A DNA stretch of 64,000 bases from Euprymna scolopes (taxonomy: Eukaryota > Mollusca > Cephalopoda > Sepiida > Sepiolidae): positions 89,997,710 through 90,061,709 of the forward strand of contig CM044493.1 in the NCBI GenBank assembly GCA_024364805.1, written 5' to 3'. Under the pieces are notes generated by a model that worked only from the letters and a program-made list of their open reading frames with translations, searched no databases and was not told the DNA's origin. Within the stretch, counting starts at the first letter, position 1. Each line of letters begins with the position of its first letter. Below, piece by piece: positions 39,823-52,600 of the stretch. Position numbers and translations under genes: made by a program.

Positions 39823-40669
39823 TATATACACACTATGCAATGGTTCAATCAAACTACATTAATCTCTTTGATCTCACATGTTTTACCAGATTTAGATTTC
39901 CTTAAACTTTTCAATTTCAAAGTTTCTCATTTTCCTCCTTCCTCAATTATATTAACTTTGATATGTTAAGATTAACTTTATATTTTAATATAATGTGTAC
40001 TGATTGCAACAAAATATGTTTAAAACTTTTTATAAATTATCAAATATTGAATTCTTAAAATCTAAAAAAAAATAAGTTTGATTATAATTTAAGTTTTTAT
40101 TTTTATTTATTTACAATTTGATTAATCTTTAATTTTATTTAATTGCACAATACCTACTAATAACAGTTCTCTTAGTAATTAAAGGATTCAATTATTTGAT
40201 GCCATTTATTTTAAATCTCATAGTCATTTATCTTCTTCCTAGGGCATAATATCTTGGTTGGGATTTTTTGTACAATGAATGAACTTTTATCATTATTTAT
40301 TTTTGTTCTTACCATTGCAACCATCATTTATAGAAATAGTATTTTTCCTGCTCTTATAAGTTGCCATTTAATACACCTTTTACTAATACTATTCATTTTT
40401 AATTTTTAAAGTAGAACTGCATATTTTAAAACAATTTTAATTTATTTTTTAAATCACGTATTAATGCAATGTTTCATGTACAAAATGTTTTAGCTCTTAA
40501 AATCATATTGATACAGTGTTTAAAGTTTTGGAAAATTTCAGTTAATTTACTCATTTATATAAAATATTGATTGAAAAGAACTGGATAAATATAAAATTAT
40601 CTTAAGTTTTAATATTGTAGTAGTTTTATCACTGTCAGAAGTATGAAATAATTTTATATATACTAAAAT

Positions 40670-40925
40670 ATGTTAGACTGTCTTTTGACAAAGACTGAAG
40701 TGTAGTATTTGTTCTGATATTACATTTCATCTATTTTATCCTCAGTTAGTCAAGGAAAATTCTTTCTTGACTGAAGAACTGTTTATTTATGTCTCAATCC
40801 AATGTGCCTCTTTTTTGGGAACTGAATTTTCCTCATTAAAAACTGACTTTGTATCCAGCTCTGCCCTTGTAAGGAGGCAAATAACTAAAGACTGTCCAAA
40901 AATATTGTCATAGATGAATATTGAA
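40670..40925 (+). repeat. Dispersed repeat family U, copy 2
   Basis: gactgaagaactgtttattt, cattaaaaactgactttgtat, ctctgcccttgt, gaggcaaataac and ccaaaaatattg align in order with 21205-21355. Confidence 0.7.
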
Positions 40926-42501
40926 AAGTTATGTTTTGTTTTACAGTTCCATTGTTTTGTTTTTATAGTTAGATTTGTCTTTTTTTTTTTTTTTTTTTAG
41001 TGGGGGGTGTTTTCTTGAAGTTAGCAACTAAATCTATTCAACTGTCAAATTGTTCATTTATTTATTTATTGATGTCCATATAAGTCAGTTCATTTGTAAG
41101 CTTATAAAAGTTGGCATTTCTAAACCTTAGCACACACTTTGTTGAAGCCTGCTTGTAAAATACAGCCATTTTAACATATATTGTATATTTCTTGTACAGT
41201 TAAAAAATGAAAAGGTGTAAGCTATAGATATTCAAATGCTGAATTTATCTAAAAATCATACTGGCTTACATTATGATATAAGGCCAGGAATTCCCTCCAT
41301 TGTTTCTTTAAAACTGTTGAGCACTTTAATGAATATACTGGTGTGACTAAAGAATCTGCTATGCCAGGTTCAAATTTTGTTTCATATATCTCATTTAATT
41401 ACATTGTAATATCATCACGAGTAGGTATGCCCCATCCCCCTTGTCAGTTCGTGGTGAAATAAAAATCTGTAGTCAGCAAACCATTTATAATAAGAATTGT
41501 TTCAGCATTAATAATCCCCTAAAAAGAGTTGATAAACTATAAAATAACTAAACTAAAATCTTAAATAATAATTTCTGAAATAGTACACATTTTTGTTTCA
41601 ATATAGATATGTATAACTATCCCATTGTGTGTAACATTAAGGAAGGTAAGTCTTTAAGTATATATTAAATCAAAACCGCTGATTCTATATATTAGTATTG
41701 TTTGTAATGATGCAAACATAACTAGTTTTACCAAATGAATTTAATTATAAAACTTGAGGCATCTAATTCTTAAACAGGCTTTATTTATAGGGTTAGTGTT
41801 CTTTTTAGATATCCACACTTGACAGTGCATATTCCATTGATAACAAATAAAATAAGCAATGAGAAATTAAAGAAAAAGAAAAACACCTACGTCTATGTCA
41901 CTTATCATAGGAATTATGATTTGTACTGTTACATTACTTTTTTTTTTATATATATATATATATTGAGTTATCTTTATGGATTTTCAAAGTAAGCCCAAAC
42001 AGCATTTAAGCTGAAATCAAATTTTGCTTCTGACTAATAAATTTGCATTTGTTATTGTTGTACCATGTTATCAGCAATATAATTATATACTTTGTTATAA
42101 TTTATTTTTAAAATTATTTAGTTTGGCTCACACAAATGATAATGTCATGTTTCTGTTTCAATATATATATATGTACAAATAATTGCTTTTCTGTTTAACA
42201 TTTAGATAGGTAATTCATAGAGTACATATTCAAGCCAAAACAGTTGATTCTGAATAACAATTTTAAATAATCACCTAAAAATATATCAGCAAAGAGGATA
42301 ACTCATATTTTACATTAAAAACTGTGAGTTGTCTACCTTACAACTACAGTTTTATTTCTTTTTTTTTCTTCTTTTTTTTGTATAAGTATAAAAATGCACA
42401 AATAGAAATTAAAAACTAAAATGACATTACAATCAATACCAGGTAGGTACAGCTAGTTTTAAATTATTTATATTAGTCTCTAAATTATTTTATATCTACA
42501 G

Positions 42502-42502
<1 letters not shown>

Positions 42503-42564
<62 letters not shown>
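42503..42564. repeat. (TA)n microsatellite, 62 bp
   Basis: The longest dinucleotide array in the window. Confidence 0.97.
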
Positions 42565-42568
<4 letters not shown>

Positions 42569-44579
42569 GATGTTGCATCATTCAACAGAAACTATCTAAT
42601 AGTAACAGCCATACTCGGGCTTATCAAAACCTGATGCCTCATAGTTTCAAGCAACCAAATTTTTAAAGTGTTAAGAAACTACATTAACTAATTGTTTTCG
42701 ACAACTGTAATTTGCCTTGGATCATTTTGAGTCTATATCTTAAAACATTCCTTTATTGCCAATTTTGATGAGGGCTCAATAATTATTTGCATATTGACAC
42801 AGTGAAGAGGTTTTACTCCTGCTCAAAAACAATGCAAATAGATTGCAATCATGTTTCTGCTCAAAAATTCTATAATACATTTTATTTGATGCTCTTTATT
42901 TCTTTCTTTCAAATTAAATTCCATTGATTTTTGTTGTAAAACATTGGCATTTGAAGAAAGAAATGAAAAAAATAAGTGTCTATCTTAAAGATTATTAGAG
43001 CAATCCAAACTGAAGCCTTTCTAACTCGATTCTATCTCAACTGCTTATGTGATGAACAAGTGTTGATTTTTATTTTAACAAAATCTTTTTTCTTTTTTAT
43101 AAGTAAAAAAATTCTATTTGCTTCTACTTTATTCCTTGTTATAAATTATATTAAATTTTATCTTTATATTTTCACCCAGATTTTATATGTACAGCCTACT
43201 CCTTAGGTCCATTCAGTTGGATAGAAGTTTTCTTTTCTTAGTACATCTGATATATTGTTATTTACGATTTCAGATTGTCTTATCTTGGTTTCTGACATTT
43301 TCACAACATTTTGATTGTTATACTTTCTGGCCTTCATCAGTTGCCTTTTGTTTTTTGTTGCTTTTTTTTTTTTTTCCTATCAGAAAGATACATGCATAAG
43401 ATCAAAGAATTCAACATCATCATACAGAAATTTAAATGTAATGTCTACAAAAAAATTTTTAACCGAATTCTTTACCCTATTAATCTGCACCTCTACTGCA
43501 GTCAGTAGCAATATGTTTTGTTTTGGGGTGAATAAAAGTTTTTTAAAAATTCCAAGTATTGTGAAAATGTCAATAAGATAAGGATAACAGTTTGAAACCT
43601 GTGGATAAATGTAGATTTTCTTTTAATTGTAATTTAATGGTAAAACATGTGTGCTTTATGAATATTGTATAAAACCTAACAAAAGTTTTTGCAAGGAAGT
43701 TTTAATTTTGGTTGACAAATGTTTCATTTAAGAATAAAAAGAATAAATATGATATAAGATATATTAAAATCATGATCATCCAACAAATGTAGAAACATTT
43801 TAATTAAAGCTTCATTTTTTTTTTTTTTAGCAAATATGAATAAGACAAAATTGTATTCAATAGGGATTTCACACCAAAAATTATCAAAAGTATTTTTAGA
43901 AAAATAAAAGTGAATATCAGTAATTCATAAGTAACACGTTGCAGGATGATGACGTTATAATAGATGTGATATTTCCTCTTATGATAGCTAGAAAACTGTG
44001 CTAGAACATTTGAGTGATCTCTCAGAGCTTGTTTCTACACATATCTATTCATTCAATGTCTAATATAAATCCTGAAGTATTCGGACCAAGGACACCTGTT
44101 GTTTCAAGTGGAAACTGAAACAATCAGTGAGTTGAATTTGTCATTATTCTTTGACTTTATCAAACTGAGCTGCAGAGTCAGGATTGATGGCAGATTCCGA
44201 CAGTATGAAAGGGTCAAATCAAATGGTATCCCACGAGTGGCTTTTTGGCTCTAAAAGCGAACCATGTCATGCTGTTGAATCGATGATCATTTCCATGTCT
44301 AGTCAAAATTGCTAGAATTTTCCTGTTTTAAATAACCATTTTTTTAGCTCAAACAAATGGAAACATTATTTATCTATAAACACAGTCAAATTAATCCGGT
44401 TTTTTTTCTATTGTATACTCTCTCCAAATAATTTGGTTATTATTAGATGTGTGTGATTTTCCTGGTGTCTTTCCTTTTTCATTCTCACATCTCTTTTATG
44501 TAATAACCATAAGTTAATTAGAAGTATTTATTTTTCTCCCATGGCAGCAAGATGGGGAAGCTAGTTCCCCCTTATGAAA

Positions 44580-44890
44580 CACTTTGGTTAGTATAGAAAT
44601 AGTCATGAATGGACCCATCAACATTCCCTGGTAGGGATGCTTCAGGTGATTGTTAATAGCCTCTTTCCTCTAAAAGATAAGATAATACCTAAAAAGATGC
44701 ATCTTCTAGGACTGATTCATATGATACCTCACTCAAACAAAGAAAAGTATGGTGGTTTTGATTAGTTCCTAGGTTGTTGCAATGATTGCTAATAGACACT
44801 CTGGAAGGGTGCAAAAATAGCTGTGAACAGACCTGTCAGCATTTCCTGGTAGGGGTGCCTCAGACAATTGGCAATAAACGACCACCACTA
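44580..44890. repeat. Two related ~85-bp units, ~225 bp apart
   Basis: Unit 1 (44590-44668: aaatagtcatgaatggaccc, cattccctggtagggatgc, ttgttaatagcc) and unit 2 (44812-44890: aaatagctgtgaacagacct, catttcctggtaggggtgcc, ttggcaataaacgacc) align end to end. A scrap of the unit's end (gcacctcagacaattagcaa) recurs at about 60858. Function unknown. The 85-codon frame from 44786 runs across unit 2 and is not credited. Confidence 0.7.
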
Positions 44891-45093
44891 CTCAAAATAA
44901 ATAGCACCGAGTCGAACAATACTATTCTGTTAAAGAACAGTTCAAATCAAATAGGTTATCAGAATGGTTACCAAGGACAGATTTCCGGTTTTATGAAAAT
45001 GCTGGTAAAGAACCAAATTAGAAATCCATTCTTATTTTCTTAGTTAAGCATTTGTTTACAAAATGATAATCTTTATCTATTTCTCTAAAATGT

Positions 45094-45471
45094 TTGTTTT
45101 CAAGCTTTAAAAGCTTTCCAATTTTTACTATTGTCTCCTCTTTAATTTCAAATTTTCGTTTTACCAATTTCATTTGTGTGAAGCAGATGACTGCATCTTC
45201 AATCAGTTCTTACATAACTCATCCACCAAATCTAATCGTCGCTTCTATTATTCCTGTTGAGGATTATTTTTCTATTGCTTCACAACCGTTGTTATCTGCT
45301 GTCATACAAACTCATTCCGTTTTCCCTCCAGAGCTATGGCTGCCTTCAGCACATTTATCGTTTGATCTTCAGCAATCAATCGATAAGTCACTGCAGTTAA
45401 GATGTTTTTATTTTCCCGCCTTCTTTGCATCTTTAGTTTATTCGATGCAGTACTCCATCTTTAATTGCTGA
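45094..45471 (+). other. Unidentified 125-codon open frame
   Basis: An unusually long open stretch for this AT-rich region, reading ITHPPNLIVASIIPVEDYFS and PPELWLPSAHLSFDLQQS. G+C is a little higher in its middle. I recognise no family, the composition is Ser/Phe/Ile-rich, and no splice partner is evident. It may be chance, or a diverged exon or transposon piece. Confidence 0.2.
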
Positions 45472-45780
45472 TAGCAGGATAGCAAAAAGATATTTAGAAA
45501 TTACAAACATATCTGTTTTATAGAAGTGTATATGTATGAGATTTATATATAAGGATAAAATTTGACAAAATGTATAGAAAAATAAATGGAAAAGTGGAAA
45601 TAATCGCAAATATATAAAAAACAGATTCAAATCAAAAAACCATTTGATTAATATGTTGTTTCTTTTATTAGCAGAAACGTTATCAAACTTGATAAAAATT
45701 TATTTTAATGAAGTAACAAAATATACTAATATTTTTGTTGTTTCATTAAAAAAAATTTATCAACAAATATTTTTAAGTTA

Positions 45781-46165
45781 TTTATTCAGACTACTAGGAT
45801 GTTATTCACACAACATTTTCGACATTCTTCAGGTGCGTCTGAACTTTACAATCTATACAGAATTTTAAACTGAGCTTATGGATATGTACTGCAACAGATA
45901 AATATGTTAAGTAAAACTCAGTTCCATGTAACGTAATCTAGAGATTGATGGTTCAATCTTCATTACAGGCAAGTAAGAATAAAATGAAAATATTTAAAAC
46001 TTATATCGGGTCACAGCTGACAGAACAAGAACAATCTACCTAGTTAACTAAATAAAAGCTTCAGTCCAAAATTCTGTATAGATTCCAAAGTTTGACATAA
46101 AGAAGGTTGGAGATTACATTGAACAACATAGTAGTCTGACTAATCCAAATTATAAATCCTTATCT
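45781..46165 (+). mobile_element. MITE family F2, full-length copy
   Basis: The left arm (ttattcagactactaggatg, cattcttcaggtgcg, caatctatacagaatttta) mirrors the right arm (aaattctgtatagattccaa, aagaaggttggag, gtagtctgactaatccaa). The middle carries agattgatggttcaatctt and tcacagctgacagaac, shared with the other copies. About 385 bp. Confidence 0.75.
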
Positions 46166-47617
46166 TGAAAATTTTGAAACTAAATATGTTCTTCATTTGA
46201 ATCTGTGTTTTATATTCTTGCAGTTGTTTCCAGAAGTGTATATATTTAAAAAAAAACAAAAAAACAAAAAAAAACCCTGTAATTTAAAGTAAACATTTTA
46301 TTGTATGGTGTCAAATCCTGTTTTTTATCTGTTGTCACCATCATCATCATCATCATCATAAAAATCATTAGTTATATTCAGTTTATGATGTATCATATTT
46401 TCCAAAATATTAAATTAATAAGTACTTTTCTTTAAATATTGATTATTTTTTCTGTCTTTATCAGAAAACTGCTTGTTGATATTAGTGAGGAAAAGTAAAA
46501 ATAAATCTTTTTAAAAAAAAGTTTGTTGACTGAAATGAAATGAAAAATGTAATAATTTATGTCTTTATTTATTATAAGTATTTTTGTACTGATGAATGGC
46601 GAAAGAAAAATGTCTTCTGGTGTATTTGTTTTGTGCAAAAATGAGGCCACCTTTAAGCAAAGATTGATGTAAAGAGGCTTTGCGATTCGATTATTTATTG
46701 CTTCAGTAGATATTTGCTTTTTAGATCCTGCATCAGATAAATCTTCTTCAGTGAAAAGTTAAGTTTGAATATGTATAGTACTATTTTGAATCTGAAGATG
46801 AAGAGATATCGATATATAAAGCCGAGTTTACATACTTTACTGGTTGTCTCCCCTTATTTTAGGAACTTGGACTATGAGCCAACAAATATATTGTTAGATT
46901 ACACACAAAATACTATTTTTTTGTTTTAAAATACACTCGCAAAAAAATGAAACTCAGAAAGAATTTAGTGTCTATATTATTTGCTCTTTTTATCTGCCTG
47001 TCTCTGAATGATATTAAAAATGTAAATTAAAATTAAAAAAAAACAAAACAATTTTTTCTTTCTTGGAACAATTTTTGGTTTTAGATTTATTAACTGTGAT
47101 GATTTTAAACAAACTAAAATGACAGTTTAAAATGAAAATTACAAATTTAGAAGGTATTCTGATGCCTCTCATAAATTGAAATCTAAGATTTGATGGCTTA
47201 AAAAAAACTTTTTTTTTAAAGCCTACCTTACTTTTGACCTACTTTACAAGAAGTGTCCAATGAATTTGTTACCGATTTCAACATTCCCAGATATTATTGT
47301 TGCCAATTCTGTTGTAACAATTTTATTTTCAATCTGTATGGCATTCCTATTATTATATTATCATATTTCTCTCTTTTTCTCTGTCTCTCTCTCTTTCATC
47401 TGAGATCTACCTTGGGCCACAGCCTTTTGTATTCTCTTATATGCTCAGATGAGAATCATGAAGACTGTTTTGTTTTCAGATTTATCGCTTGATATTCTGT
47501 TCAATTTTTTGACAGCAGGGTCAGAGATGTGAATCCACTCGCAACATTTACAAATCCCAATATTACAACATGGGTAAGTTAATATTACTCTTGCCAGAAA
47601 ATGTAGTTTTATTAGCG

Positions 47618-47649
<32 letters not shown>
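46166..47649. other. AT-rich DNA, nothing identified
   Basis: Contains a short (CAT)n array at 46337-46359 and ends in an (AT)n tract that runs into the assembly gap. Confidence 0.55.
46337..46359. repeat. (CAT)n microsatellite
   Basis: Seven to eight cat units. Confidence 0.9.
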
Positions 47650-48039
47650 NNNNNNNNNNNNNNNNNNNNNNNNNNNNNNNNNNNNNNNNNNNNNNNNNNN
47701 NNNNNNNNNNNNNNNNNNNNNNNNNNNNNNNNNNNNNNNNNNNNNNNNNNNNNNNNNNNNNNNNNNNNNNNNNNNNNNNNNNNNNNNNNNNNNNNNNNNN
47801 NNNNNNNNNNNNNNNNNNNNNNNNNNNNNNNNNNNNNNNNNNNNNNNNNNNNNNNNNNNNNNNNNNNNNNNNNNNNNNNNNNNNNNNNNNNNNNNNNNNN
47901 NNNNNNNNNNNNNNNNNNNNNNNNNNNNNNNNNNNNNNNNNNNNNNNNNNNNNNNNNNNNNNNNNNNNNNNNNNNNNNNNNNNNNNNNNNNNNNNNNNNN
48001 NNNNNNNNNNNNNNNNNNNNNNNNNNNNNNNNNNNNNNN
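47650..48039. other. Assembly gap (390 N)
   Basis: A run of N between an (AT)n tract on the left and a poly(T) tract on the right, so simple sequence probably broke the assembly. Apparent reading frames across it are artefacts. Confidence 0.99.
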
Positions 48040-50211
48040 TTTTTTTTTTTTTTTCTCAGAATAAAAATTCATAAACGACAACCAACTCAAATAATAATTG
48101 AAGGTTAACTGTTGATATTTTATTTCTGACTATTGTGACTTTACTTACTATCAGCAAAAATTTTCAAAGGTAGATATGGTTGATTTTTGCCAGTATAATT
48201 CTTTTATCTTTCATATAATAAACTCACTTATCTTGACTCTTATATTGACTCAGTTAGCTCCCAAAACGGTTGATAAATTTTGTCTGTTTTCTAATGATGA
48301 CAAGGCTAATTAATCCACCATGATTTAATTTTTTAGATTATTTTGCAAATACTAATTTTTCTGATTTTATCGGATTGCTTTTTGCAAATATTAATTTATT
48401 GTTACCACTTAGGATTAGTGAAGGATTTTTTGGTTTCTAAGAACCCATTAATAAAATAAAGTGTTTATTACAAAGAAATCTGCAAAAATCAAATAAATTA
48501 ATGATAGATTAATTTGCTCTGTTAATGCTTGAATAAATCAAACATAACTAGTTGATAAAATTTGGCAGCCATCTTTTCAAAATGGTGTTTGATTAATTTA
48601 AAATTGTAGTTTTTCTTTTTTTTTTTTTTTTCAATTTTTTCTTCCTCATATGATAGGAAAATGTAAAAAGAAAAATAGACAATATTACATAACTGGCAAT
48701 GTTCTTAAAAAAATTATTTCTCATGACGTCCCTCCTCATTTGCTAACTGCCTAGTCATTGATTGACACCAAAGATATCTTAAAGATTTAATTGTTGGCCA
48801 TTCTTTTTATTATGTTTGCTTTTTGTTTTAACATTTTTTATTTATTTTCTTTTTCTTCCTTTGTAAGCAATGTAAAAAAAATCTTGTATTGTTTTCTACA
48901 AAACTTCCTTAAAACGAATCTTATTGTCAGCATATTTGCTTTGATCAATTCTTATTCTTTACCCATCATAAATATTTGCTGCCTCCTTTTACCATCTATT
49001 TATTTTCCATCCATCCAATTTCCATGACATTGCTAAGGAGATACAAGTTGGTGTTGATCTTGGCTGTTCAAAATATCTGTTAGAAATAGAAGAGTCAGTT
49101 TGTATTTCTTAGCTTCATCATTCAGCACCATCCCTAGATGACATTGGCATTTTACATCATCTTCACAGCCATTTCCATTTCTTTCTCCTCATTGAGACAA
49201 TCTATCTCCTGCCTATCAAGTTCAACCACAAATTGTGTTCATGTCTGAAGGGTATACATATACATACATGCATGTAAAAAATATGTATGTGTGTGTAATA
49301 CATGGTCAAGGTGAATGGGTCTCTGCACAAATGGACTTGTATTTCATGTCCATGACAAATATTGTGTGAATCCATTTTTTCTTAATCTTTAGCATTGATA
49401 TTAGACCCTTTTTTATGTTAGGATGGCAAAGTCAAGGGAGATAACTTATCACAACTTTTTTTTTTTTTTTTTTTTTTTTTTTCAACAATTGATTTTAACA
49501 AAGATGTTTTTTCATGTTAGCAAACAATGAAACAAAAAAATAAATAAAATGCAGTAGTAGAAGAAAATAGAGTAAATGTTCAATTAAGGGTTTTAAATCC
49601 GTACAATTTGTGCTCTTCATGAACCCAACCATTTAAAGTGAAGGATTTCGCATATAGATAAAAAAAAAATCCACAGGCCTTTCTAGGTTTTTAGGGCAGT
49701 TAATCAAATTTTGTTACCACTAACCCTAAGTTCAAATAGCAATTAAAAATATTTCTTCATTTCCATTTCAAAACAAATTAAAAAATGTTTCTTTTAATGG
49801 AGTTGTTTTCCATTAACTAATTAATAAAAAATGTTTTAAAAATAAATTATTTTCCTTAATGACAATTTGCCACTCTAAAATAAAAAAAGATCTAAATATT
49901 TTATCTGCAGTTAACCAAGAGTAGCAGATGTCTCTTGACAACATTATTTATTTCTCATTGTTACAGTGTAACATGTACATGTTGCAACATCATTTCTAGT
50001 TTTGGTCAAGTTGCAACGACAGTATCAAGCCTTGCATGTGGGTAAACGAGCAAGCAGTAAGCCGTCACTTTCCTTCCTCCTCTCTTTGCTCAGCTACTGC
50101 TCAACTCCGGCCCCATTACCATTGTGCTGTCATTTCCAGTGTTCAACTGCTGTTTTTGAACAAACACACACACACATACAATCATAACATATACATACAT
50201 GCACACAAACA

Positions 50212-50250
<39 letters not shown>

Positions 50251-51176
50251 GATGGTATTTAATGCAGAAAAAAGTGATTTTATTTTTGTGATTTCTAACC
50301 TATCAGAACCTTGTATATCTGAATGTCCTCTAATAAATGGTGATCAACTCAAATTGTGCTTGTCACCTTAGATGTGAGTCTTTATTTGTTTTACTGTTTT
50401 CTGATTTTTTTAATTTAAAAAATGATATTTCTTTGAATTATTTATGTGAACGCAGTTGGCTGATGCACCACCATCAAAACATCAATCTGTATAGATTTTA
50501 TAAAAATTAATGAATATTTAATTTGTTGCAAGCAATTTCTTCAACCTTAGATGAAAGCGACATTTCCATTGCAAGAATTTTTTTATGAAACCTCATGGTT
50601 ATATTAAATCACAAATAATGGCAAAGAAAACTTGCCAAAGTATTTCCTTTTCCAAATAAAGGACTTACAACTGCAACTTTAAAAATCATATTCCTTGGTT
50701 GTCTTTACATAGCTCCATTAAACCCACTGGAGGTTACATGGGATTCTACTTTCATTCATGTTGGTGTAGTGATATAGAGAGACTATATTACACTCCCCCA
50801 CCCACACTAACAAAAGTAGAAGTCTCATCACCCTTTCTGTTTAATAGTACATGCTAATAAATTAACTATAAAACAGATTGGAATAGGCTATTATAAACAA
50901 GAGGGAATGTCAACACAGGTATTTAATCTCTAGCTGGAGTCCCCCCCCCAAAAAAAAAAATTATCTATGAATAAAATATGTTTCAGCCATTTAACAATGG
51001 AAGTGCACCACATCGATGAAAATGAAAGTGTTAACAAAATATTTTGTATCGATATTAAAGTTGTTATAATGTGAAACTTTATTAAAGGGTAACGCTGTGA
51101 ATAGGTTCTGGTGATATTTAAGCCTAAAATTTTATAATTTTATAAAATAACAAAACTATTTTTATGAAATTAGTTA
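48040..51176. other. Intergenic DNA, simple repeats only
   Basis: T-runs (48040-48054, 49457-49482) and (AT)n at 50215-50241. A GC-richer patch at 50000-50160 (reading LHVGKRASSKPSLSF on +) ends in a CA array; I cannot assign it. No gene or transposon protein was recognised. Confidence 0.5.
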
Positions 51177-51177
51177 T

Positions 51178-51215
<38 letters not shown>

Positions 51216-51964
51216 CTAGCAAAAGTACCCGTCATTGACTGGGTTCAAAAACAGTCTACAGAAAATGGACTATGATTTATTAAAGTTAGGTTATGAAAAG
51301 GAAGAGTTGTAAAGAGATAGCTTCGAATTCGGGGGTATCAAAACCAAAGCAAAATATGATGAAAGTAAAAATAAAATAGATAAACCCTATAATTTATTAT
51401 ACCATACCTGTTCACACTGAAACACTTATCACAATATTCTATGGATCTATATTAAAAAACCTTGTTAAACTTTGTGACATATTTCCATTCTATGGAGGTC
51501 AGGCGCGAACGAACAACCCATAGTTTTATTATACCATATTTCTTCAAACTGAAACATAATTATCAAAGTATACTTACGCAGATAGATATGAAAAGTCTTT
51601 ATTAAAGTTTGTGCCTATTTCCATTCTATGGAGGCCAGGCACGAATGCAGACCCCACAATTTTATTATACCATCCCTATTTAAGTTAAAACATACTTATC
51701 AAAGTATTCTTATGTACATCTATATCAAAAACACTTGTAAACGTTTTTAATTTTAAAATTTTTTTATTTCCATACTTTGTGGACCAGGCGCGAACGCAGA
51801 CCCCACAATTTTAATGAACCATTGTTCTGCCAGATCAAACATACCCATTCCTATGTCTCAATACATCTTCTATCACTATATGTAATCAGTTTTTTAAAAT
51901 AGTCAACCACATAGGAGCCTATTTGTGACCACACACACACACACACACAGCTTTATATTATAGA
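51216..51964 (-). mobile_element. Helitron-like element with canonical ends and tandem repeats
   Basis: Read on the minus strand, it starts A|TCTATAATATAAAGCTGTG followed by a GT array, and ends with hairpin-forming cccagtcaatgacgggt, cttttgCTAG|T. These are textbook Helitron features: 5' TC, subterminal hairpin, CTAG, insertion between A and T. 749 bp, no Rep/helicase, hence non-autonomous. The 3' end abuts a (TA)n array (51177-51215). It carries about three internal ~136-149-bp repeat units. Confidence 0.75.
51382..51832. repeat. Internal ~136-149-bp repeat units
   Basis: The block tttccattctatggaggtc / aggcgcgaacg / caattttattataccat recurs with aggc at about 51501, 51637 and 51786. The first, partial unit begins near 51382. 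CpG-containing gcgcgaac is conserved in two units and decayed to gcacgaat in one. Confidence 0.8.
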
Positions 51965-52075
51965 TATATATACCATACTTTAGGATAATTTCACAAACTT
52001 AAAAAAAGTGCTCGCTATATGCGTGGTTGCCAAAAGAGCACTTTTAGCTAGTTGGCACAATTATCCCAAAGTATG

Positions 52076-52076
<1 letters not shown>

Positions 52077-52131
<55 letters not shown>
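52077..52131. repeat. (TG)n/(TA)n microsatellite
   Basis: Short TG then TA dinucleotides, about 55 bp. Confidence 0.9.
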
Positions 52132-52134
<3 letters not shown>

Positions 52135-52209
52135 CTAAAAATGAAGATCATTTGTAATATGATCTATGTGAAAATTATCAAGTAACTTCAAAAAGATAAA
52201 AATGTTTTA

Positions 52210-52600
52210 AAATATTTGGGTACATGTCCAGAGTTCAACCTAATTAAAAACAAAAATAAAGAAAAATATTTATGATATACATACCTGTCATAGAATGAAA
52301 ATGTAATTCCAAAAATCATGTAAATTGATCAAGTATTTTTTTTTTTTGTTTTTTTAACTAAAACAATCAAATTTTGTGAGTAAGTGATGTATTTTGATCT
52401 GTCATATTTAATGAATAAAAGGAGATACCTCAATTCAAAATACCAAGATCAAAATCAGCATTATGATGGCTACAATTTACTATTAAAATCGCTAGAAATT
52501 ATAAAAAAAATTCATTTTCTATATAAAATAAAAACTTCTAAATCAATTTATGTGGTTTTCAGAATATAACATGTACATGATAAAAAAATTTTTTTTTTTT
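52210..52600. mobile_element. Long-TIR MITE, family F1 (copy 3)
   Basis: gtacatgtccagagttcaac, aatatttatgatatacatac and aaattgatcaagta match one arm. aatcaatttatgtggttttc and catgtacatgata mirror it on the right. The outermost right end is lost in a T-run. Confidence 0.65.

Larger units (their letters stand above)
39823..44579. other. AT-rich intergenic DNA, little identified
   Basis: Apart from the repeat U copy and simple tracts (T-run near 40981-41000, TA at 41950-41962, (TA)n 42503-42564) I see no gene, transposon protein or RNA gene here. Confidence 0.6.

Noticed and set aside
44786-45043. 85-codon + strand open frame
   Set aside because: It overlaps a repeated unit and has low-complexity composition; no family recognised.
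47563-48090. Long open frames on both strands
   Set aside because: They consist almost entirely of the N gap.
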